From assembly GCF_001515305.1 (NCBI RefSeq), contig NZ_LNQV01000025.1, positions 1 to 64,000 of the forward strand: a DNA stretch of 64,000 bases, read 5' to 3'. Source of the stretch: Aquitalea pelogenes (lineage in GTDB: Bacteria; Pseudomonadota; Gammaproteobacteria; Burkholderiales; Chromobacteriaceae). Below the pieces are notes generated by a model. The model saw only the letters and a program-made list of their open reading frames with translations, had not been told where the DNA came from and ran no database searches. The position numbers and the translations under genes are program-made. Below, in pieces: positions 17,372-26,543 of this stretch. How positions within the stretch are numbered: the first letter of the stretch is position 1; each line of letters starts with the position of its first letter.

Positions 17372-17479
17372 GATATGGCTCCGGTTTGGGCCTGCGTTGC
17401 CGATTGTCAGGCGCAGGCCGTCGCGGTGTGCGGCCTTGATGCCGGACACCGTGCAGGTAAATAGGGAAGGGTTAATGGT

Positions 17480-18823
17480 TCAGTGGCGGGCCGGCTTTTG
17501 CAGCGGAATCAGCAGAAACACCAGGGCACCTATCAATAAGGCGGCTACCGCATACAACAGGCCGCTGGTGAAGCTGTGCGACATGTCCTTCAGCCAGCCC
17601 ACCACGAAGGAGCTGAGCGCCGAACCGATATTGCCGGTGGCGTTGATCAGGGCAATGCCCACCGCCTTGGCCTTGGTCGACAGCGTGGTGTCCGGGGTGG
17701 TCCAGAAAATGGTCATGGCGGTAAAGGAACCGGCCGATGCCATCACGATGCCGGCCAGCCGCACCACCGGGTCGCCGGCATAGGCGGTCAGCAGCCAGCC
17801 TGCAGCGGCAAACAGCATGGGCAGCACGGTGTGCCATTTGCGCTCCTGGGTGCGGTCGGAACGCGCACCCCACCACAGCATCAGCAAAATGGTGCCCAGC
17901 TGCGGAATGGCGGCCAGGATGCCGATGGTGACATTGCTGCTGCCGGCATTGAAGCTTTTGACGATTTGCGGCACCCAGATATTCACCATGCTCAGGGTGT
18001 TGACCAGGCAGAAATAGGCGAAGGCGAATTTCAGCACCGTGGGTTGCAGCAGCTCGTGCATTACGCCGGAATGTTGCTGGGCCGGCTGGTGTGCTTCGGC
18101 ATCGAGCATGCCTTGCAAGCAACGCTTTTCTTCCGGGCTGAGCCATTTTGCCTTGGCCGGCGAGTCATCCAGATAAAACCACACCACCACGCCCAGCACG
18201 GCTGAGGGCAGGCCTTCCACCAGAAACAGCCACTGCCAGCCAGCCAGTTGCCAGATGCCGTCCATTTCCAGCAGATAGCCGGATACCACCGAGCCCAGCG
18301 CTGCCGTTACCGGCATGGCAATCATGAACAGGGCATTGGCGCGGGCGCGGTAGACGCGTGGAAACCACAAGGTAAGGTAGACCAGCATGCCGGGCAGGAA
18401 GCCGGCTTCGGTAATGCCCACCAGTGCGCGCAGGATGTACAGGCTGGTGGCGTCATGGGCAAACATGGTGGCGGTGGAGGCAAAGCCCCAGGCCACCATG
18501 ATGCCGGCCATCCAGCGCCGCGCACCGATACGGCTGAGCATCATGTTGCTGGGGATGCCGCACAACACGTAGGTGATGTAAAAAATGGTGGCGGCAAAGC
18601 CGAACATGGTGGCCGTCAGGTTCAGGCTTTTGGCCATGGTGAGGCCGGCAAAGCCGATGTTGATGCGGTCCAGAAAGGAAAATACGAACAGGATGAACAG
18701 AAACCAGATCAGGCGTCCGGAGACTTTGCGGATTACCCGCTGTTCTTGCTGTGTGTCGTGCTTGTGCGCCTGATCCATCAGGTCGGGCGCGGTGTGGCAG
18801 GCCGTGGCTTTATCCAGACTCAT
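17480..18823 (-). CDS. hpaX: 4-Hydroxyphenylacetate permease HpaX
   Basis: 447-residue MFS transporter of the anion:cation symporter family with 12 predicted membrane segments. The family motif after helix 1 (FLDRINIGFAGLTM) and GITEAGFLPGMLVYLTLWFP match HpaX. It imports HPA across the inner membrane. Start 18823 is preferred to the longer frame because GAGGAG lies just upstream. It is preceded by a candidate HpaR operator at 18962 and followed by the porin gene. Confidence 0.9.
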   Translation of the reverse strand: MSLDKATACHTAPDLMDQAHKHDTQQEQRVIRKVSGRLIWFLFILFVFSFLDRINIGFAGLTMAKSLNLTATMFGFAATIFYITYVLCGIPSNMMLSRIGARRWMAGIMVAWGFASTATMFAHDATSLYILRALVGITEAGFLPGMLVYLTLWFPRVYRARANALFMIAMPVTAALGSVVSGYLLEMDGIWQLAGWQWLFLVEGLPSAVLGVVVWFYLDDSPAKAKWLSPEEKRCLQGMLDAEAHQPAQQHSGVMHELLQPTVLKFAFAYFCLVNTLSMVNIWVPQIVKSFNAGSSNVTIGILAAIPQLGTILLMLWWGARSDRTQERKWHTVLPMLFAAAGWLLTAYAGDPVVRLAGIVMASAGSFTAMTIFWTTPDTTLSTKAKAVGIALINATGNIGSALSSFVVGWLKDMSHSFTSGLLYAVAALLIGALVFLLIPLQKPARH

Positions 18824-18961
18824 GCACTTCTCCTCATTTATCGTGCCGGGAGCGTTCCGGCGTGTTGTCCTTTGTCGTGGTGCCTGCTCTTGCTGGCAGA
18901 TCACCTTGTTGCCTTGCTGCGGTGTGCGATGTGGCTGTGCGGTCCTTCCGGTTGTGGTTAA

Positions 18962-18974
18962 TTGAATATATTAA
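18962..18974. promoter_or_regulatory. Candidate HpaR operator, hpaX
   Basis: TTGAATATATTAA, a near-inverted repeat (TTAATATATTCAA on the other strand) in an AT-rich patch 139 bases before hpaX. One of the weaker matches to TTAATATNTTAA. Confidence 0.4.
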
Positions 18975-19032
18975 TTATCTGGTGGCTGGACACAGTGCCA
19001 GCGGACAGCCCGGCGGGCTGCCCGGTTTTGTT

Positions 19033-19833
19033 TCAGTACACGCCACTGGCACCGGCTTGCTGGCCACCGGACTTGAAGCGGCCGGCCAGTGCTTCGGCAC
19101 TGCGCGCCAGCACGGTGCTGTCCACGCCCACGGCGACAAACTGCGCGCCAAGCTCGATATAGTGACGGGCCAGTTTTTCATCAGCCATCAGGATGCCGGC
19201 CGCCTTGCCCTGGGCGCGGATGCGGGCGATGGCCTGTTCGATGGCGGCTTGCACTTCCGGGTGGGCAGGCTGGCCCAGATAGCCCATGTCGGCGGATAAA
19301 TCTGCCGGGCCGATGAACACGCCATCCACGCCGGGTGTGGCGGCAATGGCATCCAGATTGTTAAGGCCCTGACGGGTTTCGATCTGCACCAGTACGCACA
19401 GCTCTTGTTCAGCCTGCTTGAGGTAGCCCTCGATGCGGTTCCAGCGCGAGGCGCGGGCAATGGCGCTGCCTACCCCGCGGATGCCATGCGGTGGATAGCG
19501 GGTGGAGGCTACCGCCAGTGCCGCTTCTTCGGCGGTCTGTACCATAGGCAGCAGCAGGGTTTGCGCGCCAATGTCCAGAATCTGCTTGATGCGCACCGGG
19601 TCGTTCCACACCGGGCGCACCACCGGGTGGCTGGGGTAGGGGGCGATGGCCTGCAACTGGCCCAGCATGTCGGTAAGTGTGTTGGGCGCGTGTTCGCCGT
19701 CGATCAGCAGCCAGTCGAAACCGGCACCGGCCAGCAGCTCGGCGCTGTAGGGGCTGGCCAGGCTCAGCCACAGGCCGATCTGCACTTCGCCGTTTTTCAG
19801 CGCAGCCTTGAAGCGGTTGGATGGGTTCTGCAT
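19033..19833 (-). CDS. hpaI: 4-Hydroxy-2-oxoheptanedioate aldolase HpaI
   Basis: 266-residue class II aldolase of the HpcH/HpaI family. It splits 4-hydroxy-2-oxoheptane-1,7-dioate into pyruvate and succinate semialdehyde. The sequence follows E. coli HpaI almost throughout: [43 protein letters not shown] and [18 protein letters not shown], where Glu and Asp bind the metal. Start 19833 has AAGGA upstream. It is the last gene of the meta-cleavage operon; its product is taken up by the semialdehyde dehydrogenase at 20779. Confidence 0.95.
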   Translation of the reverse strand: MQNPSNRFKAALKNGEVQIGLWLSLASPYSAELLAGAGFDWLLIDGEHAPNTLTDMLGQLQAIAPYPSHPVVRPVWNDPVRIKQILDIGAQTLLLPMVQTAEEAALAVASTRYPPHGIRGVGSAIARASRWNRIEGYLKQAEQELCVLVQIETRQGLNNLDAIAATPGVDGVFIGPADLSADMGYLGQPAHPEVQAAIEQAIARIRAQGKAAGILMADEKLARHYIELGAQFVAVGVDSTVLARSAEALAGRFKSGGQQAGASGVY

Positions 19834-19855
19834 GGAATTTTCCTTAAAAAGCAAG

Positions 19856-19962
19856 AGCAGCTAACAAAATAGCGCAGCGCCCCTGATGCAAGGCGCGCCG
19901 ACGCAGACAGTACAAGGAGTACGGCCAGGAGGCGCAACGCAGCAGCAGGGTTTTTGTTCGCT
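19856..19962. repeat. Dispersed intergenic repeat, copy A
   Basis: Fills the gap between hpaH and hpaI. Its core 19894-19942 matches 32374-32422 in inverted orientation at about 43 of 49 positions. Its left end (GCTAACAAAATAGCGCAGCG) recurs with few changes at 24832. The left end AACAAAA and right end TTTTTGTT are roughly complementary, as in a small palindromic or MITE-like element. Confidence 0.6.
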
Positions 19963-19965
19963 GAT

Positions 19966-20769
19966 CTAAACAAAGCGGCAGCTGATGGCACCCAGCGGCC
20001 CATAGTCCACATGGAAGGTATCGCCAGCCCGCGCCGGCACCGGGCGGGTGAAGGAGCCACCCAGAATCACCTGGCCGGGCTTGAGGCTGACATCAAACGG
20101 CGCCAGCTTGTTGGCCAGCCAGGCCACGCCATTGGCCGGGTGATTCAGTACTGCGGCAGCTACGCCGGATTCCTCGATCACCCCGTTGCGGTACATCAGC
20201 GCAGATACCCAGCGCAGGTCCAGCTCGGACGGCTTTACCGGGCGGCCGCCCATCACCACGCCGGCATTGGCGGCGTTGTCGGAAATGGTGTCGAACACCT
20301 TGCGCGGGCGACCGGATGCCGGGTCGATGGACTGGCTGCGTGCGTCGATGATTTCCAGTGCCGGAATGACAAAGTCGGTGGCCTGATACACATCGAACAG
20401 GGTGATGTCCGGGCCTTTCAGCTCCTTGCCCAGGATGAAGGCCAGCTCCACTTCCACCCGCGGCACAATGAAGCGGCTGGTGGGAATGTCGCTGCCATCA
20501 TTGAAGAACATGTCGTCCAGCAGGGTGCCGTAGTCCGGTTCGTTGATCTGCGAGGACATCTGCATGGCACGCGAAGTCAGACCGATCTTGTGGCCCTTGA
20601 TCGTCCTGCCTTCTGCCAGTTTCATCTCCACCCAGCAGCGCTGGATGGCATAGGCGTCTTCAATAGTGATGTCCGGGTAGTCCAGCGAAATCTGGCGGAT
20701 CTGCTCGCGTTGCTGTTCGGCCTGATGCAGGCGGCGGGCGGTAGTGTGGATGATGTCTTGCGTCAGCAT
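19966..20769 (-). CDS. hpaH: 2-Oxohept-4-ene-1,7-dioate hydratase HpaH
   Basis: 267 residues, FAH-superfamily hydratase (MhpD/HpaH type). It adds water to 2-oxohept-4-ene-1,7-dioate (OHED) before the HpaI aldol split. Typical segments are [27 protein letters not shown] (metal-ligand acids) and PALEIIDAR, with the C-terminal [12 protein letters not shown]. Length equals E. coli HpaH (267). AGGAG lies 6 bases before the ATG. It lies between the SSADH gene (9-base gap) and hpaI. Confidence 0.94.
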   Translation of the reverse strand: MLTQDIIHTTARRLHQAEQQREQIRQISLDYPDITIEDAYAIQRCWVEMKLAEGRTIKGHKIGLTSRAMQMSSQINEPDYGTLLDDMFFNDGSDIPTSRFIVPRVEVELAFILGKELKGPDITLFDVYQATDFVIPALEIIDARSQSIDPASGRPRKVFDTISDNAANAGVVMGGRPVKPSELDLRWVSALMYRNGVIEESGVAAAVLNHPANGVAWLANKLAPFDVSLKPGQVILGGSFTRPVPARAGDTFHVDYGPLGAISCRFV

Positions 20770-20778
20770 GTGGTCTCC

Positions 20779-22242
20779 TCAGTTGGCGATGCCGCCAAAG
20801 CACAGGTATTTGGTTTCCATGAATTCTTCCAGCCCCAGCCGTCCACCTTCACGGCCCAGCCCGGACTGCTTGATGCCGCCAAACGGGGCGACAGCGGTGG
20901 AAATGGCCCCTTCGTTGATGCCCACCATCCCCGCTTCGATGGCTTCGGCCACCCGCCAGCAACGGCCGACATCACGGCTGTAGAAGTAGGCGGCGAGGCC
21001 CGACTCGCCGCTATTGGCCAGACGGATGGCCTCGGCTTCGTCGTGAAAGCGGATCAGCGGAGCCAGCGGACCGAAGGTTTCTTCCTGTGCCACCAGCATC
21101 TGTTCGGTGACATCAGCCAGCACGGTGGGCTGGAAGAAGTTGCCGCCGCGTGCATGCGGCGCACCGCCGCTGAGCACCCTTGCGCCCAGGCTGACGGCGT
21201 TGGCTATATGGCGCTGCACCTTGGCCACCGCGGCCTGGCTGATCAGCGGGCCTTGCTGCATGCCGGGCTCACTGGCCGGGCCAACCTGTAACGCGGCCAC
21301 GGCAGCGGCGAGTCTGGCGGCAAAGGCATCGTAGATGCCGTCCTGCACCAGCAGGCGGTTGGCGCAGACACAGGTTTGGCCGCTGTTGCGGAATTTGGCA
21401 AACAGCGCGCCCTGCACGGCGGCATCCAGATCGGCATCGTCAAACACGATGAAAGGGGCATTACCGCCCAGCTCCAGCCCCAGTTTTTTCACCGTGTCGG
21501 CGCACTGGCGCATCAGCAATTTGCCGACAGCGGTGGAGCCGGTGAAGCTCAGCGCCCGCACCAGCGGGCTGCCGGTCAGTTCAGCGCCGATGGCCACCGC
21601 ATCGGTACCTGTGACGACATTGAATACGCCGGGCGGCAGGCCAGCCTGCTCGGCCAGTACCGCCAGTGCCAGCGCGGACAAGGGCGTTTCGGCGGCCGGT
21701 TTCAGCACCACGGTACAGCCGGCGGCCAGCGCCGGGGCCACCTTGCGGGTAATCATGGCGTGCGGGAAATTCCACGGCGTAATGGCCGCCACCACGCCCA
21801 CGCCCTGGCGCACGGTGAGCAGGCGCTTGTCGGCAAAGGGGCTGGGAATCACTTCGCCGTAAACCCGTTTCCCCTCCTCGGCAAACCATTCGATATAGCT
21901 GGCACCGTAGGCAATTTCGCCGGTGCTCTCGGCTGGCGGTTTGCCTTGCTCCTGGCTGATCAGCGCCGCCAGCTCCTGCTGGTGTTGCAGGATCAGCGCA
22001 TGCCAGCGCAGCAGCACGGTGGCGCGCTGCTGTGCGCTCAGTGCGCGCCAGGCGGGCAGGGCAGCATGGGCGGCCTTAATGGCCGTGCAGGTTTCTGCTG
22101 CGCCCAGATCGGCCACCTGGGCCAGCAGTGTGCCGTTGGCCGGGTTGTGCACGGCAAACTGTTGCGCGCCGGATAGCCATTGGCCGTTGATATAAGCCTG
22201 TTCACGCAGCAGGGGCGCGGATGGGCGGGATTGGGAGTTCAT
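20779..22242 (-). CDS. Succinate-semialdehyde dehydrogenase of HPA operon
   Basis: 487-residue NAD(P)-dependent aldehyde dehydrogenase of the GabD group. Key parts: TPWNFPHAMITRK, FTGSTAVGKLLM, catalytic Glu in LELGGNAPF, catalytic Cys in FRNSGQTCVCANR. The C-terminal GIKQSGLGREGG is typical. Its place between hpaH and the upstream genes fits oxidation of succinate semialdehyde from HpaI to succinate. Its ATG overlaps the stop of the preceding MFS gene (ATGA). Glutarate semialdehyde or another C4/C5 semialdehyde cannot be excluded from sequence. Confidence 0.85.
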   Translation of the reverse strand: MNSQSRPSAPLLREQAYINGQWLSGAQQFAVHNPANGTLLAQVADLGAAETCTAIKAAHAALPAWRALSAQQRATVLLRWHALILQHQQELAALISQEQGKPPAESTGEIAYGASYIEWFAEEGKRVYGEVIPSPFADKRLLTVRQGVGVVAAITPWNFPHAMITRKVAPALAAGCTVVLKPAAETPLSALALAVLAEQAGLPPGVFNVVTGTDAVAIGAELTGSPLVRALSFTGSTAVGKLLMRQCADTVKKLGLELGGNAPFIVFDDADLDAAVQGALFAKFRNSGQTCVCANRLLVQDGIYDAFAARLAAAVAALQVGPASEPGMQQGPLISQAAVAKVQRHIANAVSLGARVLSGGAPHARGGNFFQPTVLADVTEQMLVAQEETFGPLAPLIRFHDEAEAIRLANSGESGLAAYFYSRDVGRCWRVAEAIEAGMVGINEGAISTAVAPFGGIKQSGLGREGGRLGLEEFMETKYLCFGGIAN

Positions 22243-23432
22243 GTCGGTTTCCGGGAAAAACGGATCAATTGCAGACTCAGCCAGGCGGCGACACCGCAGG
22301 CCATCACCAGCAGGCACATGGCGCGCGGGCTGCCGTCAAACAGGCTGGCCACCAGTGCGCTGGCCAGCATGCCGCAGCCAAACTGGCCGGATACCGCCAG
22401 CGCCATCACCGCACCGGCCCGGTCGGCATGCAATTGCAAGAGCCGCGCCATGGCATTGGGGCCGATGCTGCCGGTCATTCCCACGCTGAACAGCAGTGGC
22501 AGCACGGTCAGCCACAGGCTGTGCGCGCCCAGCAGCCACAACGCCAGCCCGGCCAGCGCCACCACACCGCATTCCCATTGCAGCAGGCTGTCGATGGCAT
22601 GCCGTCGCAGCAGGTAGCGGTTGAGCTGGCTGAACAGCACGATGGCGACGATATTCAGCCCGAACAGATAGCCGTAATGCTGCGCGGCCACGCCGAAGTA
22701 CTGGATGTACACAAAGGGCGAGCCGGTGATGTAGGCGAACATCGCGCCAAAGCTCAGGCCCAGCGCCAGGCTGTAGCCCATGGTGGGCAGGTGTTGCAGC
22801 AGGTGGCCATAGGCACGGAAGGCTTTGCCCAGCGTGATGTCGCTGCGGCCACTGGGCGGGTGGCTTTCCGGCAGACGCAGTGCCACCACGGCCAGCGATG
22901 CCGCGCCAATCAGCGCCAGCAACAGAAACAGGCTGCGCCAACCGGCCAGTAGCAACAGCCAGCCACCCAGCAGCGGTGCCAGCAAGGGGGCGATCATGGT
23001 GATCTGCTGCATCAGCGTCAGCACATGGCTGGCCTCCGTCAGCGGAAAGGCATCGCGCACGATGGCGCGCGCCATCACCGTGGCCGCGCCGCCGCCCATG
23101 GCCTGCAGCACGCGCAGGGCAATCAGCTGTTCTGCCGTTTGCGCCGCAGCGCAAGCCAGGCTGGCCAGCACATACAGGCTGAGGCCGGTCAGCAATACCG
23201 GGCGGCGGCCATAGCGGTCGGACAGCGGGCCGTACAGCAGCATGCCGCCGCAAAAGCCGGCCAGAAAGCTGCCTATGGTCAGCTGGATGCGTGCCACCGG
23301 CGCGGCCAGATCCGCCGCAATAGCGGGCAGGGCGGGCAGATACATGTCGATGGACAGCGGGCCGAAGGCCACCAGTACTCCCAGCAGCACGATCAGCCGC
23401 ACCTGTTGCTGTGCCTGACTTGCGGTATGCAT
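22239..23432 (-). CDS. Bcr/CflA-family MFS transporter in HPA operon
   Basis: 397 residues, 12 predicted membrane helices, with the drug:H+ antiporter start VAFGPLSIDMYLPALPAIA and motif A GPLSDRYGRRPVLLTG. Bcr/CflA proteins export drugs and small metabolites. It is embedded in the hpa operon, 6 bases after hpaF and overlapping the SSADH start. It may protect the cell by exporting catechols or semialdehydes, or act as a second uptake route. It is not part of the classical E. coli hpa operon. No strong ribosome-binding site is visible, so translation may be coupled to hpaF. Confidence 0.82.
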   Translation of the reverse strand: MHTASQAQQQVRLIVLLGVLVAFGPLSIDMYLPALPAIAADLAAPVARIQLTIGSFLAGFCGGMLLYGPLSDRYGRRPVLLTGLSLYVLASLACAAAQTAEQLIALRVLQAMGGGAATVMARAIVRDAFPLTEASHVLTLMQQITMIAPLLAPLLGGWLLLLAGWRSLFLLLALIGAASLAVVALRLPESHPPSGRSDITLGKAFRAYGHLLQHLPTMGYSLALGLSFGAMFAYITGSPFVYIQYFGVAAQHYGYLFGLNIVAIVLFSQLNRYLLRRHAIDSLLQWECGVVALAGLALWLLGAHSLWLTVLPLLFSVGMTGSIGPNAMARLLQLHADRAGAVMALAVSGQFGCGMLASALVASLFDGSPRAMCLLVMACGVAAWLSLQLIRFSRKPT

Positions 23433-23438
23433 GGCGGT

Positions 23439-23819
23439 TTATCTGAAGCGCTGATGGACGTTGTTGTGCTTGTAGCTGAGTCTGGCGTCCAGCTCGCTCA
23501 GTTCAAAAGTGAGGGCCAGGTAGCGGGCATCGAACAGCGGGGCAAAGTGCTGCTTGATCAGCGCAAACAGGCCCTCGGCGGTGCGCTCGCGTTCTTCAAA
23601 CGTGCGGCCGTGGCCGATTTTCAGGCTCATGTGAACAAAGGCGTAGTCGGCCTCGCCATCGGCCATGCGCCAGGTGTCCAGCCAGATGGCGCGGCTGCGG
23701 ATGCCCGCCACCGGATACAGACCGGTGCCAATCAGGTAGGCATGGGCTTTTTCGAACAGGCCGGGCAAGTCGGCCTGCTCGCGGATATTGTCGGTACATT
23801 CGACGATGAAATGCGGCAT
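23439..23819 (-). CDS. hpaF: 5-Carboxymethyl-2-hydroxymuconate isomerase HpaF
   Basis: 126-residue tautomerase-superfamily enzyme (CHMI). It begins MPHFIVECTDNIRE, giving Pro2 as catalytic base after Met removal. VHMSLKIGHGRTFEER and the C-terminal LDARLSYKHNNVH are conserved. It converts 5-carboxymethyl-2-hydroxymuconate to the oxo isomer between the HpaE and HpaG steps. It lies between hpaD and the MFS gene, same strand. Confidence 0.93.
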   Translation of the reverse strand: MPHFIVECTDNIREQADLPGLFEKAHAYLIGTGLYPVAGIRSRAIWLDTWRMADGEADYAFVHMSLKIGHGRTFEERERTAEGLFALIKQHFAPLFDARYLALTFELSELDARLSYKHNNVHQRFR

Positions 23820-23880
23820 GGAATTCTCCGGGGAAAACTGCCAGCCTGCCGGGGCAGGGCTGGCCGTGTTGGGCAAGCAA

Positions 23881-24729
23881 TCAGACGGGAAGTACCACGT
23901 TGATCTGGCCGGTGCCGGAGCTGCCAAAGTAAGGCGTGATCACCTCGGCCTTGCCCTGGTATTCGTCCCAGCCCAGCGCGCCCAGCAGCATGGCGGTGTC
24001 GTGCATGAAGCCTTCGCCATGACACTTTTCCGCATACTCCGGCAGCATGGCGCAGAAGGTTTTCCAGTCGCCGCGCTGCCACATGGCCACCACTTCGTGG
24101 TCGAAGGTTTCGAGGAAGGGGCTCCATACCTTGTGCAGGTATTGCTCGGCCACACCGTTCTGGGCAAAGCGGTGCGACAGTGAACCGCTGGCCAGGAAGG
24201 CCACCTTGCCGTCGTACTGTTCTTCCACCGCATGACGCATGGCCATGCCCAGCCGGGCGCTGTCGGCCAGGTTGTGCACCGTGCACATGGCGGACACCGA
24301 CACCACCTTGAAATGCTGGTCGGCATTCATGTAGCGCATCGGCACCAGCGTGCCGTACTCCAGTGCCAGCGTGGTGGCATCGTGGGCACGGGTGTGTACC
24401 CCGGCCTTGGTGGCGGCATCGGCCAGCAACTGGCCCAGTGCCGGATTGCCCGGATAGGCATAGGGCAGGTTCTTGATGAAGTGCGGCAGTTCGTTGGAGG
24501 TGTAGACACCTTCAAACGCCGGGGCGCAATTGACGTGGTAGCCGGAGTTCACCAGCCAGTGGGTATCGAACACCACGATGGTGTCCACCCCCAGTTCGCG
24601 GCAGCGGCGGCCGATTTCCTTGTGGCCGTCGATGGCGGCCTGACGGCAGCCTTGGTGCTGGCCGGGTAGTTCGGAAAGATACATCGACGGCACATGCGTG
24701 ATCTTGGCCGCCAGGGCGAGTTGTCCCAT
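23881..24729 (-). CDS. hpaD: 3,4-Dihydroxyphenylacetate 2,3-dioxygenase HpaD
   Basis: 282-residue class III extradiol dioxygenase (LigB fold). Residues VPSMYLSELPGQHQGC, TIVVFDTHWLVNSGYHV and SGSLSHRFAQNG carry the His/Glu iron ligands and the catalytic His. It opens the ring to 5-carboxymethyl-2-hydroxymuconate semialdehyde. Length matches E. coli HpaD/HpcB (283). GGAG lies 7 bases before 24729. It follows hpaE; the 133-base gap between them holds a remnant of the dispersed repeat. Confidence 0.94.
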   Translation of the reverse strand: MGQLALAAKITHVPSMYLSELPGQHQGCRQAAIDGHKEIGRRCRELGVDTIVVFDTHWLVNSGYHVNCAPAFEGVYTSNELPHFIKNLPYAYPGNPALGQLLADAATKAGVHTRAHDATTLALEYGTLVPMRYMNADQHFKVVSVSAMCTVHNLADSARLGMAMRHAVEEQYDGKVAFLASGSLSHRFAQNGVAEQYLHKVWSPFLETFDHEVVAMWQRGDWKTFCAMLPEYAEKCHGEGFMHDTAMLLGALGWDEYQGKAEVITPYFGSSGTGQINVVLPV

Positions 24730-24828
24730 GGAGTGTCTCCTTTGTAGTCGTGAGGGCAGTGGGCATTGATGTGTGCCACAGCCAAGAGGCCGGGCGTTCT
24801 GTGGCGCCCTGACCATCTGTTGTTTTAA

Positions 24829-24853
24829 GAGCGGCTAACAAAACAGCGCAGCG
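24829..24853. repeat. Dispersed repeat, truncated end
   Basis: GCGGCTAACAAAACAGCGCA and following bases match the left end of copy A (19857 on) with two differences. Only the end sequence is present, in the hpaE-hpaD gap. Confidence 0.45.
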
Positions 24854-24862
24854 GCACTGCGC

Positions 24863-26323
24863 TTACAGGCCCCAGCGCGGGATGTGATGCCCACCCATCG
24901 AAATGCAGACGTTCTTGATTTCGGCAAACACCTCGAAGCTGTATTCGCCCCCCTCGCGCCCGGTGCCGGAGGCTTTCACACCGCCAAAGGGCTGGCGCAG
25001 GTCGCGCACGTTCTGGCTGTTGATGAACACCATGCCGGCTTCGATGCCACGGGCCAGACGGTGGGCCTTGCCGATGTCCTGGGTCCAGATATAGGACGCC
25101 AGGCCGTATTCCACATCGTTGGCCAGGCGCAGCGCATCGGCTTCGTCGTCAAACGGCATCAGGCACACCACCGGGCCGAAGATTTCTTCCTGCGCAATGC
25201 GCATGCGGTTGTCCACATCGGCAAACACCGTGGGCTGGATGAAGTTGCCACGTGCCAGATGGGCGGGCAGGCCGGCCGGGCGTTCCAGACCACCGGCCAC
25301 CAGCCGGGCGCCTTCTTCCATGCCGATGCGGATATAGCCGGTGACCTTGTCGTAGTGCTGCGGGGTGATCATGGAGCCAACCTGGGTTTTCGGGTCTTGC
25401 GGATCGCCGACGATCAGGCGCTTGGCGCGCGCGGCGAATTCCTCGACAAACTTGTCGTACACCGGGCGCTGGATGAAAATGCGGCTGCCCGCAGTGCAGC
25501 GTTCGCCATTGAGCGAGAAGATGGTGAACAGCGCGGCGTCCAGTGCGCGGTCCAGATCGGCATCGGCAAAAATCAGCACCGGCGACTTGCCGCCCAGCTC
25601 CATGGAAAACTTCTTCAGCCCGGCATTCTGCATGATGCGCTTGCCGGTGGCGGTGCCGCCGGTAAACGACACCGCGCGTACATCCGGATGGCGCACCAGC
25701 GCATCCCCCGCGGTGGCGCCATAGCCCTGCACCACATTGAACACGCCGGGCGGCACACCGGCTTCCAGCGCCAGACGGCCCAGCTCGTTTGCCGTGAGCG
25801 GCGACAGCTCGGACATCTTCAGCACGGCAGTATTGCCCAGTGCCAGGCAGGGCGCGGTTTTCCAGGTGGCGGTCATGAAGGGCACATTCCACGGCGACAC
25901 CAGACCGCACACGCCCACCGGCTGGTACAGCGTGTAATTGAGCATGCTGTCGTCCACCGGGTAGCTGTGGCCGTTCATGCGGGTACACACTTCGGCGAAG
26001 AAGTCGAAGTTGTGCGAGGCACGCGGAATCAGCACGTTTTTGGTCTGGTGAATCGGCAGGCCGGTGTCCAGTGTTTCCAGCTCGGCCAGCATGGGCACGT
26101 TCTGGTCGATCAGCTCGCCCAGACGGCGCATGATCCTGGCGCGTTCCTTGGCCGGGGTGCCGGCCCACTTGGGAAAGGCTTCCTTGGCGGCGGCCACGGC
26201 GGCGTTGATTTCGTCGGCACCGCCGGAGGCGACTTCGGTAATAACCTCCCCGGTGGCCGGGTTGACGGTTTCAAAGACTTCCTTGCTCTCGACCTCACGG
26301 CCGTTGATCCAGTGCTTGATCAT
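24863..26323 (-). CDS. hpaE: 5-Carboxymethyl-2-hydroxymuconate semialdehyde dehydrogenase HpaE
   Basis: 486-residue NAD-dependent aldehyde dehydrogenase. SPWNVPFMTATWK, SFTGGTATGKRIM, catalytic Glu in MELGGKSPV and catalytic Cys in SLNGERCTAGSRIF are in place. The C-terminus QPFGGVKASGTGREGG...NVCISMGGHHIPRWG is distinctive for HpaE. It oxidises the ring-cleavage semialdehyde to the dicarboxylate used by HpaF. AGGAG precedes the ATG by 8 bases. A 220-base gap to hpaG2 holds no gene; an internal promoter there is possible. Confidence 0.95.
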   Translation of the reverse strand: MIKHWINGREVESKEVFETVNPATGEVITEVASGGADEINAAVAAAKEAFPKWAGTPAKERARIMRRLGELIDQNVPMLAELETLDTGLPIHQTKNVLIPRASHNFDFFAEVCTRMNGHSYPVDDSMLNYTLYQPVGVCGLVSPWNVPFMTATWKTAPCLALGNTAVLKMSELSPLTANELGRLALEAGVPPGVFNVVQGYGATAGDALVRHPDVRAVSFTGGTATGKRIMQNAGLKKFSMELGGKSPVLIFADADLDRALDAALFTIFSLNGERCTAGSRIFIQRPVYDKFVEEFAARAKRLIVGDPQDPKTQVGSMITPQHYDKVTGYIRIGMEEGARLVAGGLERPAGLPAHLARGNFIQPTVFADVDNRMRIAQEEIFGPVVCLMPFDDEADALRLANDVEYGLASYIWTQDIGKAHRLARGIEAGMVFINSQNVRDLRQPFGGVKASGTGREGGEYSFEVFAEIKNVCISMGGHHIPRWGL

Positions 26324-26543
26324 CTTGTGTTCTCCTGTGCAGGCGCGCCGTCTACCGGGCTGCGCCGGGTAATCGTTCAGCCGATTATTGACAACCCCCT
26401 CTCGCTTTCTAAGCAGAAAGCGAGGCGCCCTTCTTCAATTGGCAGGGCAAGGCCAAAGGGATTGGGAATAGATGGAAAGGCTGCGGAATCAATCAGTTTG
26501 TTGAAAGGCCCGGCTTTGCCGGGGCCAGTGCAATCTCATCAAA

